This document shows, piece by piece, positions 1-10,300 of a stretch of DNA of 64,000 nt (position 1 is the stretch's first letter; each line of letters begins with the position of its first letter). Made by a program: the position numbers and the translations under genes. Where the stretch lies: positions 1 through 64,000 of the forward strand of contig NZ_JAEX01000014.1 of assembly GCF_000519125.1 (NCBI RefSeq), written 5' to 3'. Under the pieces are notes generated by a model. It ran no database searches and was not told the origin of the DNA. It saw only the letters and a list, made by a program, of their open reading frames with translations. Source of the DNA: Desulfocurvus vexinensis DSM 17965 (GTDB taxonomy: Bacteria > Desulfobacterota > Desulfovibrionia > Desulfovibrionales > Desulfovibrionaceae).

Positions 1-1193
<1,193 letters not shown>

Positions 1194-1244
1194 TTCGGTC
1201 TACCCCCGTACGGTTACGGTTCGAAATAGTTACATGTTGAAATA

Positions 1245-1320
<76 letters not shown>

Positions 1321-1360
1321 CGACTCAAAAAAACTGGAGGTGGGTCTGGACGGCGGGAAA

Positions 1361-1437
1361 TGGAGCGGGAAACGGGACTCGAACCCGCAACCCTCAGCTT
1401 GGAAGGCTGATGCTCTAGCCAATTGAGCTATTCCCGC
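1361..1437 (-). tRNA. tRNA-Gly (anticodon TCC)
   Basis: 77-nt cloverleaf with encoded CCA. Acceptor GCGGGAA pairs with TTCCCGC, the anticodon stem TCAGC/GCTGA encloses CTTCCAA (anticodon TCC), and the T-loop is GTTCGAGTC. It reads GGA glycine codons. Third tRNA of the tuf cluster. Confidence 0.95.
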
Positions 1438-1498
1438 GATGATGCAGTCCAGCGGCAGGCCCAGGGCCCGCCTCCTACAGTCTCTTTCGCGTCGCTAG

Positions 1499-1584
1499 TG
1501 GTGGTGGGGGGAGGATTTGAACCTCCGAAGGCGTTCGCCGACAGATTTACAGTCTGTTCCCTTTGGCCACTCGGGAACCCCACC
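1499..1584 (-). tRNA. tRNA-Tyr (anticodon GTA)
   Basis: 86-nt gene with the long variable arm of a class II tRNA. Acceptor GGTGGGG pairs with its complement, the anticodon loop contains GTA, the T-loop is GTTCAAATC and CCA is encoded. Second tRNA of the cluster, in the place of tyrU. Confidence 0.95.
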
Positions 1585-1600
1585 ATCGTTCATGTCAAAT

Positions 1601-1676
1601 TGGAGCTGGCGATGGGACTCGAACCCGCAACCGGCTGATTACAAATCAGCTGCTCTGCCATTTGAGCTACGCCAGC
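1601..1676 (-). tRNA. tRNA-Thr (anticodon TGT)
   Basis: 76-nt cloverleaf with encoded CCA. Acceptor GCTGGCG pairs with CGCCAGC, the anticodon stem CTGAT/ATCAG encloses TTGTA (anticodon TGT), and the T-loop is GTTCGAGTC. First gene of the tRNA-tuf transcript; reads ACA threonine codons. Confidence 0.95.
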
Positions 1677-1718
1677 CAGCTCGCTGCGACGACGCCGAGC
1701 GCCGCCGGGATTCGGGTA

Positions 1719-1745
1719 ACTATACGCCCGGGATTGAAACGTCAA
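1719..1745 (-). promoter_or_regulatory. Sigma-70 type promoter of the tRNA-tuf operon
   Basis: On the minus strand TTGACG (1740-1745) and TATAGT (1719-1724) are separated by 15 bases, followed by a GC-rich discriminator typical of stable-RNA promoters. The predicted start lies about 35 bases before the first tRNA. The spacer is shorter than ideal, so exact box placement is uncertain. Confidence 0.55.
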
Positions 1746-1936
1746 GCAAAAATTCCGCGGGGCGCATCCCGTCGCACCCTGGGCCGCTCCGGGCACCAGG
1801 GCCGAGGGGGAGGCTTACGCCATTTCGCAGGCCTGGGCAAGGACAATCCGCGCCCGCGCCCGGGTTTTTCCGCGCCGCGCCGCGCGGCGGGGGGTGCCAC
1901 CTGCCCCATGCGCGCGGCCCTCGCGCCGGGGGCCCC

Positions 1937-1980
1937 AAAAACGCAGCCGCCCGCCCTCCCCTGGGGGAAGGCGGGCGGCC
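1937..1980 (-). terminator. Rho-independent terminator after lpxC
   Basis: On the minus strand a GC-rich stem (GCCGCCCGCC against its complement, 1946-1979) is followed by a five-T run at 1937-1941. It sits just past the lpxC stop and separates lpxC from the tRNA-tuf unit. The remaining 1746-1936 stretch holds no gene I can support. Confidence 0.75.
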
Positions 1981-2000
1981 AGGAGCGGGCGCGCCGGGGC

Positions 2001-2927
2001 TCAGGCCGTGGCGACGGCGGCGGCCACGGCGCGGGCGGGCGAGGCCTCGCGCAGGCCCGCAGCCTCGGCGCCGGCCGGGGTCATGGTCCGCAGGCAGGTG
2101 GCCGCGTTGTCCATGAGCAGGCGCAGGAACTCGTTGTTGAAGGCGTGTCCCGAGCAGCGGACCTCGAAGTGCCCCCACAGGGGCAGCGGGGCCACGGCCA
2201 TGTCGCCGATGAAGTCCAGCACCTTGTGGCGCACGAATTCGTCCTTGTAGCGCAGGCCTTCCTGGTTGACCACGCCGTACTCGTCCAGGACCACGGCGTT
2301 CTCCAGCGAGCCGCCCAGGGCCAGGCCGTTGCGGCGCAGGGCCTCGACGTCGGACAGGAAGCCGAAGGTCCGGGCCTTGGCCACGCGGCGCACGAAGTTC
2401 TCGGGGGTCAGGTCCAGGCGCATGGTCTGGCGCCCGATGAGCGGATGGTCGAACTCGATGAGGTAGTCCACCCGGAAGCCGTCGTGGGGCTCGACCCGGA
2501 TGCGCTTGTCGCCGTCCTTGTGCTCGAAGGCCCGGGTCACGGCCAGCACGCGGCGCGGGCGGTTCTGCTCGGCCAGACCCGCCGAGCGCAGCAGATACAC
2601 GAAGGACCCGGCGCTGCCGTCCATGATCGGCACCTCGCTGCCCTCGGCCTCGACCACGATGTTGTCGATGCCCAGGCCGCGGATGGCGGCCAGCAGGTGC
2701 TCCACGGTGGAGACGTTGCCGTCGCCGTTGCCCAGGGTGGTGGCCAGCCCGGTGCCGACCACATGGCCCGGGTCGGGCACCAGGCGCTTGACGCCCTGGG
2801 CGGTGTGCAAATGGAAAACGATGCCCGTGTCGGGCCCGGCGGGATGCAGCACGAGGCCGACCTTGCCCCCGCCGTGGAGGCCGACGCCGGAGCAGCGGAC
2901 GGATTTTGCGATGGTGGTCTGGTTCAT
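2001..2927 (-). CDS. lpxC: UDP-3-O-acyl-N-acetylglucosamine deacetylase
   Basis: Zinc amidase that performs the committed step of lipid A synthesis, removing acetate from UDP-3-O-acyl-GlcNAc; cytoplasmic. The 308-residue product carries family landmarks: SGVGLHGG near the N-terminus, TVEHLLAA (a zinc-ligand histidine), EGSEVPIMDGSA, and HKVLDFIGD (second zinc histidine and aspartate) followed by GHAFNNEF. I chose the ATG at 2927 (MNQTTIAKS), which matches the family start; an upstream in-frame ATG at 2957 would add ten atypical residues. It stands alone between two terminator or intergenic regions; other lipid A genes lie far away at 37.9-41 kb. The 2928-3092 leader is conspicuously AT-rich and probably holds the promoter, but I could not assign boxes. 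Confidence 0.95.
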   Translation of the reverse strand: MNQTTIAKSVRCSGVGLHGGGKVGLVLHPAGPDTGIVFHLHTAQGVKRLVPDPGHVVGTGLATTLGNGDGNVSTVEHLLAAIRGLGIDNIVVEAEGSEVPIMDGSAGSFVYLLRSAGLAEQNRPRRVLAVTRAFEHKDGDKRIRVEPHDGFRVDYLIEFDHPLIGRQTMRLDLTPENFVRRVAKARTFGFLSDVEALRRNGLALGGSLENAVVLDEYGVVNQEGLRYKDEFVRHKVLDFIGDMAVAPLPLWGHFEVRCSGHAFNNEFLRLLMDNAATCLRTMTPAGAEAAGLREASPARAVAAAVATA

Positions 2928-3092
2928 GCGGCCCCATAAGCAAGATATGTGCCGCACAGCAAATGTCGATAACCCATTGAAAATACGTGTTGTTAAAAAA
3001 TCTCTAGAGTCCGTTTTTGTTTTCTATGCACAACAGGCGTTGTTTTCGGCCCACGTTTCGGGCCCCTGCTCTTGCGTCCGCCCCGCCAGCCT

Positions 3093-3971
3093 TCAGACCC
3101 GGCGGGCGGCCACCACGCGGTCCAGCCCGGCCAGGTCGGGCAGCACGCGCACTTCGGCGAAGGCCCCGGTGCCCAGCACCACGGCGCGCACCGCCGCGCC
3201 CTGCCCGCAGCCGATCTCGGCCAGCAGCGCGCCGCCGGGGCGCAGGGCCTCGGCAGCCCGGGGCGCCAGGGCCCGGTAGCACTCCAGCCCGTCGGCCCGG
3301 CCCGGGGCCTCGGGCACCAGGGCCGTGCGCGGCTCGAAATCGCGGACCTCGCGCGAGGTGTCCTGGTATTCGTCCTGGCTGACGTAGGGCGGGTTGGCCA
3401 GCACCAGGTCCAGGGACCCGGGGGCCGCGAAGGGGCGCCCGAAATCGGCGCGCAGCAGTTGCAGCCGCGCGGCCACGCCGTGCCTGCGGGCATTGGCCCG
3501 GGCCACGGCCAGGGCCGGGGCGCTGGCGTCCAGGGCCAGCCCGCGCGCCCGGGCGAAGCGGTGGGCCAGGGCCACGGCCAGGCAGCCGCTGCCCGTGCCC
3601 AGGTCGGCGAAGACCAGGGGCGCATCGCGCGCGAAAAGGGCCTCGGCCTGCTCCAGCAGATGTTCGGTTTCCGGGCGCGGCACCAAAACGGCGGGCCCCA
3701 CGGCGAACTCCAGCCCGTAGAACTCGCGCACGCCGGTGATGTAGGCCACGGGCTCGCCCCCGGCCCGGCGCCGCACCAGGGCGCGCACCCGGGCGGCCTC
3801 GGCGGGTTCCAGGGGCCGCGAGCGGGCCAGCAGCAGCGCGTGGCGCTCCAGCCCCAGGGCGTGGGCGGCCAGAACCTGCGCCGACAGGCGCGGGCTGTCC
3901 ACCCCCGCCGCCGCGAGCAGGTCCTCGCATTCGTGCAGCAGACGGCCCACGGTGGGGCCGCAGGAGGTCAT
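3093..3971 (-). CDS. prmC: Peptide chain release factor N5-glutamine methyltransferase
   Basis: Methylates the glutamine of the GGQ loop of RF1/RF2 using S-adenosylmethionine. The 292-residue protein has a helical N-terminal release-factor-binding domain, a SAM-binding DLGTGSG motif (about 123-129) and the hallmark catalytic NPPY (193-196). Its ATG overlaps the TGA of prfA (ATGA), so the methylase is translationally coupled to its substrate, a common arrangement. Length and motifs are normal for HemK/PrmC. Confidence 0.95.
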   Translation of the reverse strand: MTSCGPTVGRLLHECEDLLAAAGVDSPRLSAQVLAAHALGLERHALLLARSRPLEPAEAARVRALVRRRAGGEPVAYITGVREFYGLEFAVGPAVLVPRPETEHLLEQAEALFARDAPLVFADLGTGSGCLAVALAHRFARARGLALDASAPALAVARANARRHGVAARLQLLRADFGRPFAAPGSLDLVLANPPYVSQDEYQDTSREVRDFEPRTALVPEAPGRADGLECYRALAPRAAEALRPGGALLAEIGCGQGAAVRAVVLGTGAFAEVRVLPDLAGLDRVVAARRV

Positions 3972-5038
3972 GCGTCGGCCTGGAGCTTCAGGGCCTCGGC
4001 CTGGAAATGGGCGACCAGCGCCTCCACGAGTTCTTCCAGGTCGCCCTGGAGAATCTCGTCCAGGCAGTGCAGGGTCAGGTTGATGCGGTGGTCCGACACG
4101 CGGCTCTGGGGGAAGTTATAGGTCCGGATGCGCCCGGAACGGTCGCCGCTGCCCACCTGGGCCCGGCGCGCGTCGGACATCTCCTTGTCCGCCTTGTCCT
4201 GCTCGATCTGGAACAGGCGCGAGCGCAGCACCTTGAGGGCCTTGGCCTTGTTCTTGTGCTGGGATTTCTCGTCCTGGCAGATGACCACCAGCCCCGAAGG
4301 CATGTGGGTCACGCGGATGGCGGAGTCGGTGGTGTTCACGCTCTGGCCGCCGGGGCCCGAGGAGCGGAACACGTCGATGCGCAGATCCTCGGGGCGCAAC
4401 TCCACCTCGACCTCCTCGGCCTCGGGCAGGATGGCCACGGTGACGGCGGAGGTATGGATGCGGCCCTGGGACTCGGTGGCCGGCACGCGCTGCACGCGGT
4501 GGATGCCCGACTCGTACTTGAGCTGGCTGTAGACCTTGTTGCCCGAGATGTTGGCGATGATTTCCTTGAAACCGCCGGTGCCGGTATCGCTGGAGCTCAG
4601 GACCTCCAGACGCCAGCCCTTGGTCTCGGCGAAGCGCGAATACATGCGGAACAGGTCCGCCGCGAAGAGCGCGGCCTCTTCGCCGCCGGTGCCCGCACGG
4701 ATTTCGAGGATGATGTTCTTGTCGTCCAGGGGGTCCTTGGGCAGCAGCAGGATGCGCAGTTGCTCTTCGAGCCGGGGCAGGCTCGCGCGCAGTTCGTCAG
4801 CCTCGGCCCGGGCCATCTGGCGGATCTCCGGGTCGGGGTCGTCGAACATCTCGCGGTTCTCGGCGAGGTTGCGGTCCATGGTCCGGTATTCGCGGAACAC
4901 GCGCACGATCTCGCCCAGATCGGCGTGGGTCTTGGTGAGCTTGCGGTAGCGCTCCTGGTCGTCGAACACCGAGGGGTCGGCGAGCTGGGCCTCCAGCTCC
5001 TCGTACTTCTTCTCGATGCTTTCCAGCTTGGCGAACAT
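3968..5038 (-). CDS. prfA: Peptide chain release factor 1
   Basis: Recognises UAA and UAG in the ribosomal A site and triggers peptide release. The 356-residue product starts [15 protein letters not shown] behind a GGAGG ribosome-binding site and contains the universal loop [15 protein letters not shown] (GGQ near residue 230) plus the C-terminal [14 protein letters not shown] segment. An open frame continues far upstream, but that sequence belongs to the other reading of the DUF1385 gene; the ATG at 5038 is correct by alignment. It overlaps prmC downstream and sits 20 bases after the DUF1385 gene. Confidence 0.97.
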   Translation of the reverse strand: MFAKLESIEKKYEELEAQLADPSVFDDQERYRKLTKTHADLGEIVRVFREYRTMDRNLAENREMFDDPDPEIRQMARAEADELRASLPRLEEQLRILLLPKDPLDDKNIILEIRAGTGGEEAALFAADLFRMYSRFAETKGWRLEVLSSSDTGTGGFKEIIANISGNKVYSQLKYESGIHRVQRVPATESQGRIHTSAVTVAILPEAEEVEVELRPEDLRIDVFRSSGPGGQSVNTTDSAIRVTHMPSGLVVICQDEKSQHKNKAKALKVLRSRLFQIEQDKADKEMSDARRAQVGSGDRSGRIRTYNFPQSRVSDHRINLTLHCLDEILQGDLEELVEALVAHFQAEALKLQADA

Positions 5039-5058
5039 GGGTGCCCTCCGGGGCGGAC

Positions 5059-6039
5059 TTATTTGTCCACCGCGCCCCGCAGGGCCGCGATGGCGACCTC
5101 GAGCTGCTCGTCGTCGGGCTCGAAGGTGGTCAGGCGCTGGAGCATGAGCCCGGGCCAGCACAACGCGCGGCACACCGTGCCCTCGCTGCGCCGCGCGGTG
5201 AACTTGATCAGCTCGAAGGACACCGCCGCCACGGGCACCAGCATCAGGAACTTGGCCCCGATGACGTAGGCCTGCTTGAGCACTTCGCCCTGGGGCGCGT
5301 AGAGCATGAGCAGCCCCGGGATGAGCACGGCGTGCAGCACGATGGACAGGGACAGCACGAAAAGCAGAAACGCCGTGCCGCAGCGCGGGTGCAGGCGGCT
5401 GTAGCCCCGGGCCCGCTCGGGGGTCAGCTCGCAGCCGCTCTCGTAGGCCCAGATGACCTTGTGCTCCGCGCCGTGGTACTGGAACACCCGGCGGATGTCG
5501 GGCAGCAGCGAAATGGCGCTGATGTAGGCCAGGAAGACCCCGAGCTTGAAGAAGCCGTCCCAGGCATGGAAGCTCAGGGACTCGGTGCCCCCGCCCAGGC
5601 CCAGGTAGGCCACGCCCAGGGAGAACAGGTGCGGCAGCACCACGAACAGCCCCAGGGCCAGGGCGATGGACACGCCCACCGTGAGCGCCAGGGCCCACGG
5701 CTTGATCTCGTCCTCGCCCTCGTCCAGGCTGACCTGGGCCGACCAGTTCAGGGACTTGATGCCGTTGACCAGCGTCTCCAGCAGCACCGGGAAGCCGCGC
5801 AAAAACGGGCGCTGCAACAGCGGCGCCGAGGTCAGGGAGAACCAGGGCCGCGTTTCCAGGTGGATGGAGCCGTCGGGCTTGCGCACGGCGATGGCCAGCC
5901 GTTCGCGGTTGCGGATCATGACCCCTTCCATCACCGCCTGCCCGCCCACGGCGGGTGCGGCGGCCAGGACGGGACCAAGGGCCCGCAGGGCCGCGCGGCG
6001 CAGTGCGCCGGGTCTGCCTTGGGTGGACGTATGTGCCAT
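5059..6039 (-). CDS. DUF1385 (YqhQ-like) integral membrane protein
   Basis: 326-residue membrane protein of the DUF1385 family, biochemical role unknown. The N-terminal half carries the family signature [20 protein letters not shown] and the centre SLNWSAQ; several hydrophobic segments follow (for example the one starting [16 protein letters not shown]), along with the conserved YHGAEHK and HPRCGTAFL motifs. The start at 6039 (MAHTSTQ) is preferred over an ATG at 6102 that would read through the rpmE terminator region. The order rpmE-DUF1385-prfA-prmC recurs in many bacteria, which may point to a translation or cell-envelope link, but that is inference. Confidence 0.85.
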   Translation of the reverse strand: MAHTSTQGRPGALRRAALRALGPVLAAAPAVGGQAVMEGVMIRNRERLAIAVRKPDGSIHLETRPWFSLTSAPLLQRPFLRGFPVLLETLVNGIKSLNWSAQVSLDEGEDEIKPWALALTVGVSIALALGLFVVLPHLFSLGVAYLGLGGGTESLSFHAWDGFFKLGVFLAYISAISLLPDIRRVFQYHGAEHKVIWAYESGCELTPERARGYSRLHPRCGTAFLLFVLSLSIVLHAVLIPGLLMLYAPQGEVLKQAYVIGAKFLMLVPVAAVSFELIKFTARRSEGTVCRALCWPGLMLQRLTTFEPDDEQLEVAIAALRGAVDK

Positions 6040-6080
6040 GGCTGTGCTTTCCTGCCCGGTCCGGGCGCGGGGCGCCCACG

Positions 6081-6118
6081 AAAAAACGCCCCCGCGGGAC
6101 ACGGGTCCGCAGGGGCGG
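6081..6118 (-). terminator. Rho-independent terminator after rpmE
   Basis: On the minus strand an imperfect GC stem (CGCCCC-GCGG arms, 6087-6118) is followed by six Ts (6081-6086). It lies between rpmE and the DUF1385 gene and suggests that rpmE is largely transcribed alone, with read-through or another promoter feeding the prfA unit. Confidence 0.65.
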
Positions 6119-6148
6119 AAATCGTGCGGGAAGGCCCCGCCGAAGGGG

Positions 6149-6364
6149 CTACTCGCCCTTGTCGAACTTGGCGTACTTCTTGCGGAACCGGTCGATGCGC
6201 CCGGCGGTGTCCACGAAGCGCTGCTTGCCCGTGAAGTAGGGGTGGCAGTTGGAGCAGATTTCGACCTCCACCAGGTTGCCCTTGGTGGATTTGGCCTGGA
6301 TCTCGAAGCCGCACGCGCAGCGGATGGTGGACTCGAACGTCTTGGGATGGATATCGTTTTTCAT
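6149..6364 (-). CDS. rpmE: 50S ribosomal protein L31 (zinc-binding form)
   Basis: 71-residue large-subunit protein. The start [12 protein letters not shown] at 6364 follows a strong GGAGG site. Cysteines in RCACGFE and CSNCHPYF give the C-type zinc site of the type A L31 paralogue, and the C-terminus RKKYAKF is typical. Such zinc-binding L31 copies are often replaced by a zinc-free paralogue under zinc limitation; none is visible here. Confidence 0.95.
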   Translation of the reverse strand: MKNDIHPKTFESTIRCACGFEIQAKSTKGNLVEVEICSNCHPYFTGKQRFVDTAGRIDRFRKKYAKFDKGE

Positions 6365-6553
6365 GATCGTGCCTCCAAAGTATCGGAAAAGGGGGGTTAC
6401 ATACCCCGGTCGCCTGCCCTTGGCAAGTGTTTTCACCCGGGACCGCCCGCAAGCGGCTTTTCATGCCCGGGCAACTCGTGTACATACTGGTTCATGGCCC
6501 CTCTGGCAAGGGGCCGCTGGCCGCCCGCCGGGCGGCACATCCCGGAGGTGCCC

Positions 6554-7300
6554 ATGCATACCCTCGTCCTCGTGCGCCACGGCCAGAGCCGCTGGAACCT
6601 CGAAAACCGCTTCACCGGCTGGACCGACGTGGACCTGACCGACCAGGGCGCCGAGGAGGCCCGGGCCGGGGCCCGGCTGCTGCTGGCCGCAGGCCTGGAC
6701 TTCGACATCTGCCACACCTCGCTGCTGCGCCGGGCCATCGACACGCTGTGGATCATCCAGCGCGAGATGGACCGCATGTGGCTGCCCACGCAGCTCTGCT
6801 GGCGGCTGAACGAGCGCCACTACGGCGCCCTGCAGGGCCTGGACAAGGCCGAGACCGCCGCGCGCTACGGCAAGGAGCAGGTCTTCGCCTGGCGGCGCAG
6901 CTACGACGTGCCCCCGCCGCCGCTGGACCCCGGCGACCCGCGCGACCCCGGGCGCGACCGGCGCTACGCGGACCTCGCCCCCGGCGAGCTGCCGCGCGGC
7001 GAAAGCCTGAAGGACACCGTGGCCCGCGTGCTGCCCTACTGGGAGCAGGTCATGGCGCCGCAGGTGCGCCAGGGCCGCCGACTGCTGGTGGCGGCCCACG
7101 GCAACAGCCTGCGCGCCCTGGTCAAGCACCTGGACGGCATGGGCGAGGACGAGGTGGCGGGGCTGAACATCCCCACGGGCATTCCCCTGGTCTACGAGCT
7201 GGACGCGAACCTGGCCTCCCTGGGGCGGCGCTACCTGGGCGACCCCGAAGCGGCCCGCCGGGCGGCCCAGGCCGTGGCCGACCAGGCCGGGGGGGGCTGA
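6554..7300 (+). CDS. gpmA: 2,3-bisphosphoglycerate-dependent phosphoglycerate mutase
   Basis: Interconverts 3- and 2-phosphoglycerate in glycolysis and gluconeogenesis. The 248-residue protein starts [15 protein letters not shown], with the phosphorylated histidine in RHG (8-10), then [21 protein letters not shown] and the second catalytic histidine in [23 protein letters not shown] site lies six bases before the ATG at 6554. The leader contains a short perfect hairpin (GGCCCCT/AGGGGCC, about 6495-6514), function unknown. It is followed by the cyclase fusion gene, and pfkA, another glycolytic gene, lies just beyond that. Confidence 0.95.
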   Translation: MHTLVLVRHGQSRWNLENRFTGWTDVDLTDQGAEEARAGARLLLAAGLDFDICHTSLLRRAIDTLWIIQREMDRMWLPTQLCWRLNERHYGALQGLDKAETAARYGKEQVFAWRRSYDVPPPPLDPGDPRDPGRDRRYADLAPGELPRGESLKDTVARVLPYWEQVMAPQVRQGRRLLVAAHGNSLRALVKHLDGMGEDEVAGLNIPTGIPLVYELDANLASLGRRYLGDPEAARRAAQAVADQAGGG

Positions 7301-7390
7301 CGCCTTCCCTTTGGACTTCGGCGGCGTTTTCTGTATGCTGCCCGCCGACACGGGCCACTGCCCGCCCCCTCAACCCGACGTGCGACGCGC

Positions 7391-10300
7391 ATGACAGCTT
7401 CTTCCACGCCATCCTCCCCGCCCGGCGGCGAGGCCGCAGGCCTGCTGCGCCGCCTGGGCGACATGACCGGCCGCGCCCCCCGCGAGCGCGAACGCGAGGA
7501 GATCGCGCGGCTGGCGGACGCCCTGGCGGCCCTGCCCGGCCCCGGGGGCGACGCCGCGCGCGCCGAGGCCGCCCTGCTGCTGGCCGCGCGCCACGCCGGG
7601 GCCGAGCCCGGCGCGGCGGCCCTGTATGCCGCGCTGCTGCCGCGCCTGGGCCCGGGGGCGGCGCCGCTGCTGGTCGCCGTGCTGCTGCGGTCCATGGAGG
7701 CCGACCCGCGCCACAAGCCCGACCTGCCCGAGGCCGCCGGGCCGCTGCTGCCCCACGTCCTGAACCTGCTGCTGGACGACCAGCACCCGCTGACCGAGCC
7801 CCTGCGCGGCCCCGCCCTGGCCGCCCTGCCCCTGCTGGCCGACCTGCCCGCCGAGCGGGCCGCAGCCTTCTTGGACGACATGGACGCTGCGGGCCGGGAG
7901 GTGGCCTGCGGCGTGGCCGAGATGCTGCTGGCCGGGCCGTGGGGGACGCTGGTGCGCGCCGCCCTGGACGACGGCGCCGCGCGCATCGCCCGCGGCGAAC
8001 GCCCCGCCCGCGAGCTGGCGACGATCATCGCCCGCCACGCCGTGCTGGGCCGGGCCGCCTTCGCCCGCGAGCTGCTGCCCCTGCTGGACACCCGCCACGC
8101 CCCGACCCTGCTGGCGGCCCTGCCCGCCGTGCTGCGCTGCCGCCCCGGGGCCGACGCGCGCCTGGCCGTGGCCGCCGCGCGCACGGCCCTGCACCCCGAC
8201 CGCCGGGTCAAGGCCTGGGCCCTGGCCGTGCTGGCCGTCTGCGCGCCCAAGGACCAGGGCAAGATCCTGGTCAGCCTGTGCGCCAAGGACGGCGCGGCGG
8301 CCACCGCCGCCCCCGCCCTGCTGCCCCTGCTGCCCCGGCGCGAATATCTGGCCTGGGCCAAGGCCGCAGGCGGCGTCCGCCAGACCGCCCCTGTGGTTTT
8401 CGCCGCCCTGGCGGCGCTGGACCCGCAGGGCGTGCGGGCGTGCCTGGGCCTGCTGGCGGGGGGCGCCCACGGCCCGGGGGCGGCCCGTCTGGCCGCCCGC
8501 CTGCCCGTGCCCGGGCCCGAGGCCGGATGCGACGCCCGGGCCGCCGCCGCCGCGTGGAAGCCTGCGGCGCCCGCCGCCGGGGGCGGCGCCAGGGCCGGGC
8601 GCGACAAGGACTCCCTGCTTGCCCGCCTGGGCGGCGGCCCGGGCCTGAGCGTGCAGTTCGACGGCCCCGGAGGCGGCGAGACGCTGCGCGGGGCCAAGGG
8701 CTCGCCCGTCTACCGCGACCGGACCCTGCGCGGGGCCGATTTTTCCGGGGCCTTCCTGGAAGGCGCGGTCTTCGAGGGCTGCACCCTGGAAGGCGTCCTG
8801 TTCACGGGCGCCCTGCTCCAGGGGGTGCGCTTCACGCGCTGCACCTTCAAAGGCGGCGACCTCGCGGGCTGCCGCCTGGACGGCTGCGAACTGCGCGACC
8901 TGCGCCTGGACCACGCCAGCCTGCGCGGCGCCCTGCTGTGCGGCTGCACCGTGGCCGGGGCCGATCTCCACGCCTGCGACCTGCGCGGGCTGACCCTGCA
9001 CGACACGGCCATGAGCACCGCGCGCTTCACGGCCTGCGACCTGTCGGGCCTCGCGGTGCGCCAGGGCGCCCTGGCCGGGGTGGAGCTGGTGCTGGCGCGC
9101 ATGGTCGGGGCGCGCCTGACCGGCGCCCGGCTGACCGGGCTGACCCTGGCCGCCCTGGCCGTGGCCGACACCCGGGCCGAAGGCCTGGACACCGACCACC
9201 CGGCCCTGCTGCGCCTGGAAAGCCGCCGCCTCCTGGCCCAGGCCACGGCCCTGGCCGCCCAGGACCCGCCCCCGGCGCCGGACCTGGACCCCCAGGAGGC
9301 CGTCGCCGCCGCCGCCATGGCCGAGGCCTGGTTCCAGGCCCGCGACCAGCGCGCCGCCCTGGCGGCCTTTTTGGAGAACAACCTGCGCCGCGAGGCCTGG
9401 TGCCGCCACAAGCTCGGGCCCGAGCGCTCGCGCTTCTACCGCCTGGCGCCGCTGGTGCTGCACGCCGACCTTTTCGCCCCGCCCGCCGCCCCCGCCGCAG
9501 AGGACGGGCCGCCCCCGGCCCCCGGCCCGGCGCCCTTCCGCCTGGCGGACTACGCCCCGGACTACACCACCCTGCAGGACGCCCGGGCCCTGTTCCCCGG
9601 CGCCGCCCTGGCGCAACCCGAGGCCGGGGGCGCCCCCGCCCCGGTGTCCATCGAGGGCCTGTACACCATCGGCAGCACGGGCACCGCCGCCCAGACCCCG
9701 ACCTCGGACCTGGACTACTGGGTCTGCCACGACGCCCGGGGCATGACCCCGGCCCTGGCCGCCGCCCTGGCCGGGCGCCTGGAGCGCATCGAGGCCTGGG
9801 CCGCGCGGACCTTCGGCCTGGAAGTCCATTTCTTCGCCATGGACCTGGAGCGCGTGCGCCAGAACAACTTCGGGTTCAGCGACCAGGAAAGCTCGGGCTC
9901 GGCCCAGGCCATGCTGCTCAAGGAGGAGTTCTACCGCACGGCGGTGCGCGTGGCGGGCAAGGCGCCCCTGTGGTGGCTCACGCCCCCGGGCGCCGACGAC
10001 CGGGCCTACGCCGCCGCCCGGCGCTTCGCCGGGGCCGGGCCCCTGGGCAGGCGGCTCATCGATCTGGGCAACCTGGTGGACATCCCGCCCGGCGAGTTCT
10101 TCGGCGCCTCCCTGTGGCAGATCGTCAAGGCCCTGAAGAGCCCCTTCAAGTCGATCATGAAATTCGGCCTGCTGGAGAAGTACATCGCCTCGGGCGCCTC
10201 GGGCCAGGGCGCCCTGCTGTGCGACCGCATCAAGGCCGGGCTGCTGGCGGGGCGCACCGCCCTGGCCGACGCCGACCCCTACGTGCTGCTGCTGCGCGAG

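Noticed and set aside
2960-3050. Two near-matches to DnaA boxes in the lpxC leader
   Set aside because: Each has a mismatch and there are only two; the AT-rich patch is better explained as a promoter region.
3004-3930. Long alternative frames over prmC
   Set aside because: Arg/Pro/Ala-only composition; prmC motifs are in the other frame.
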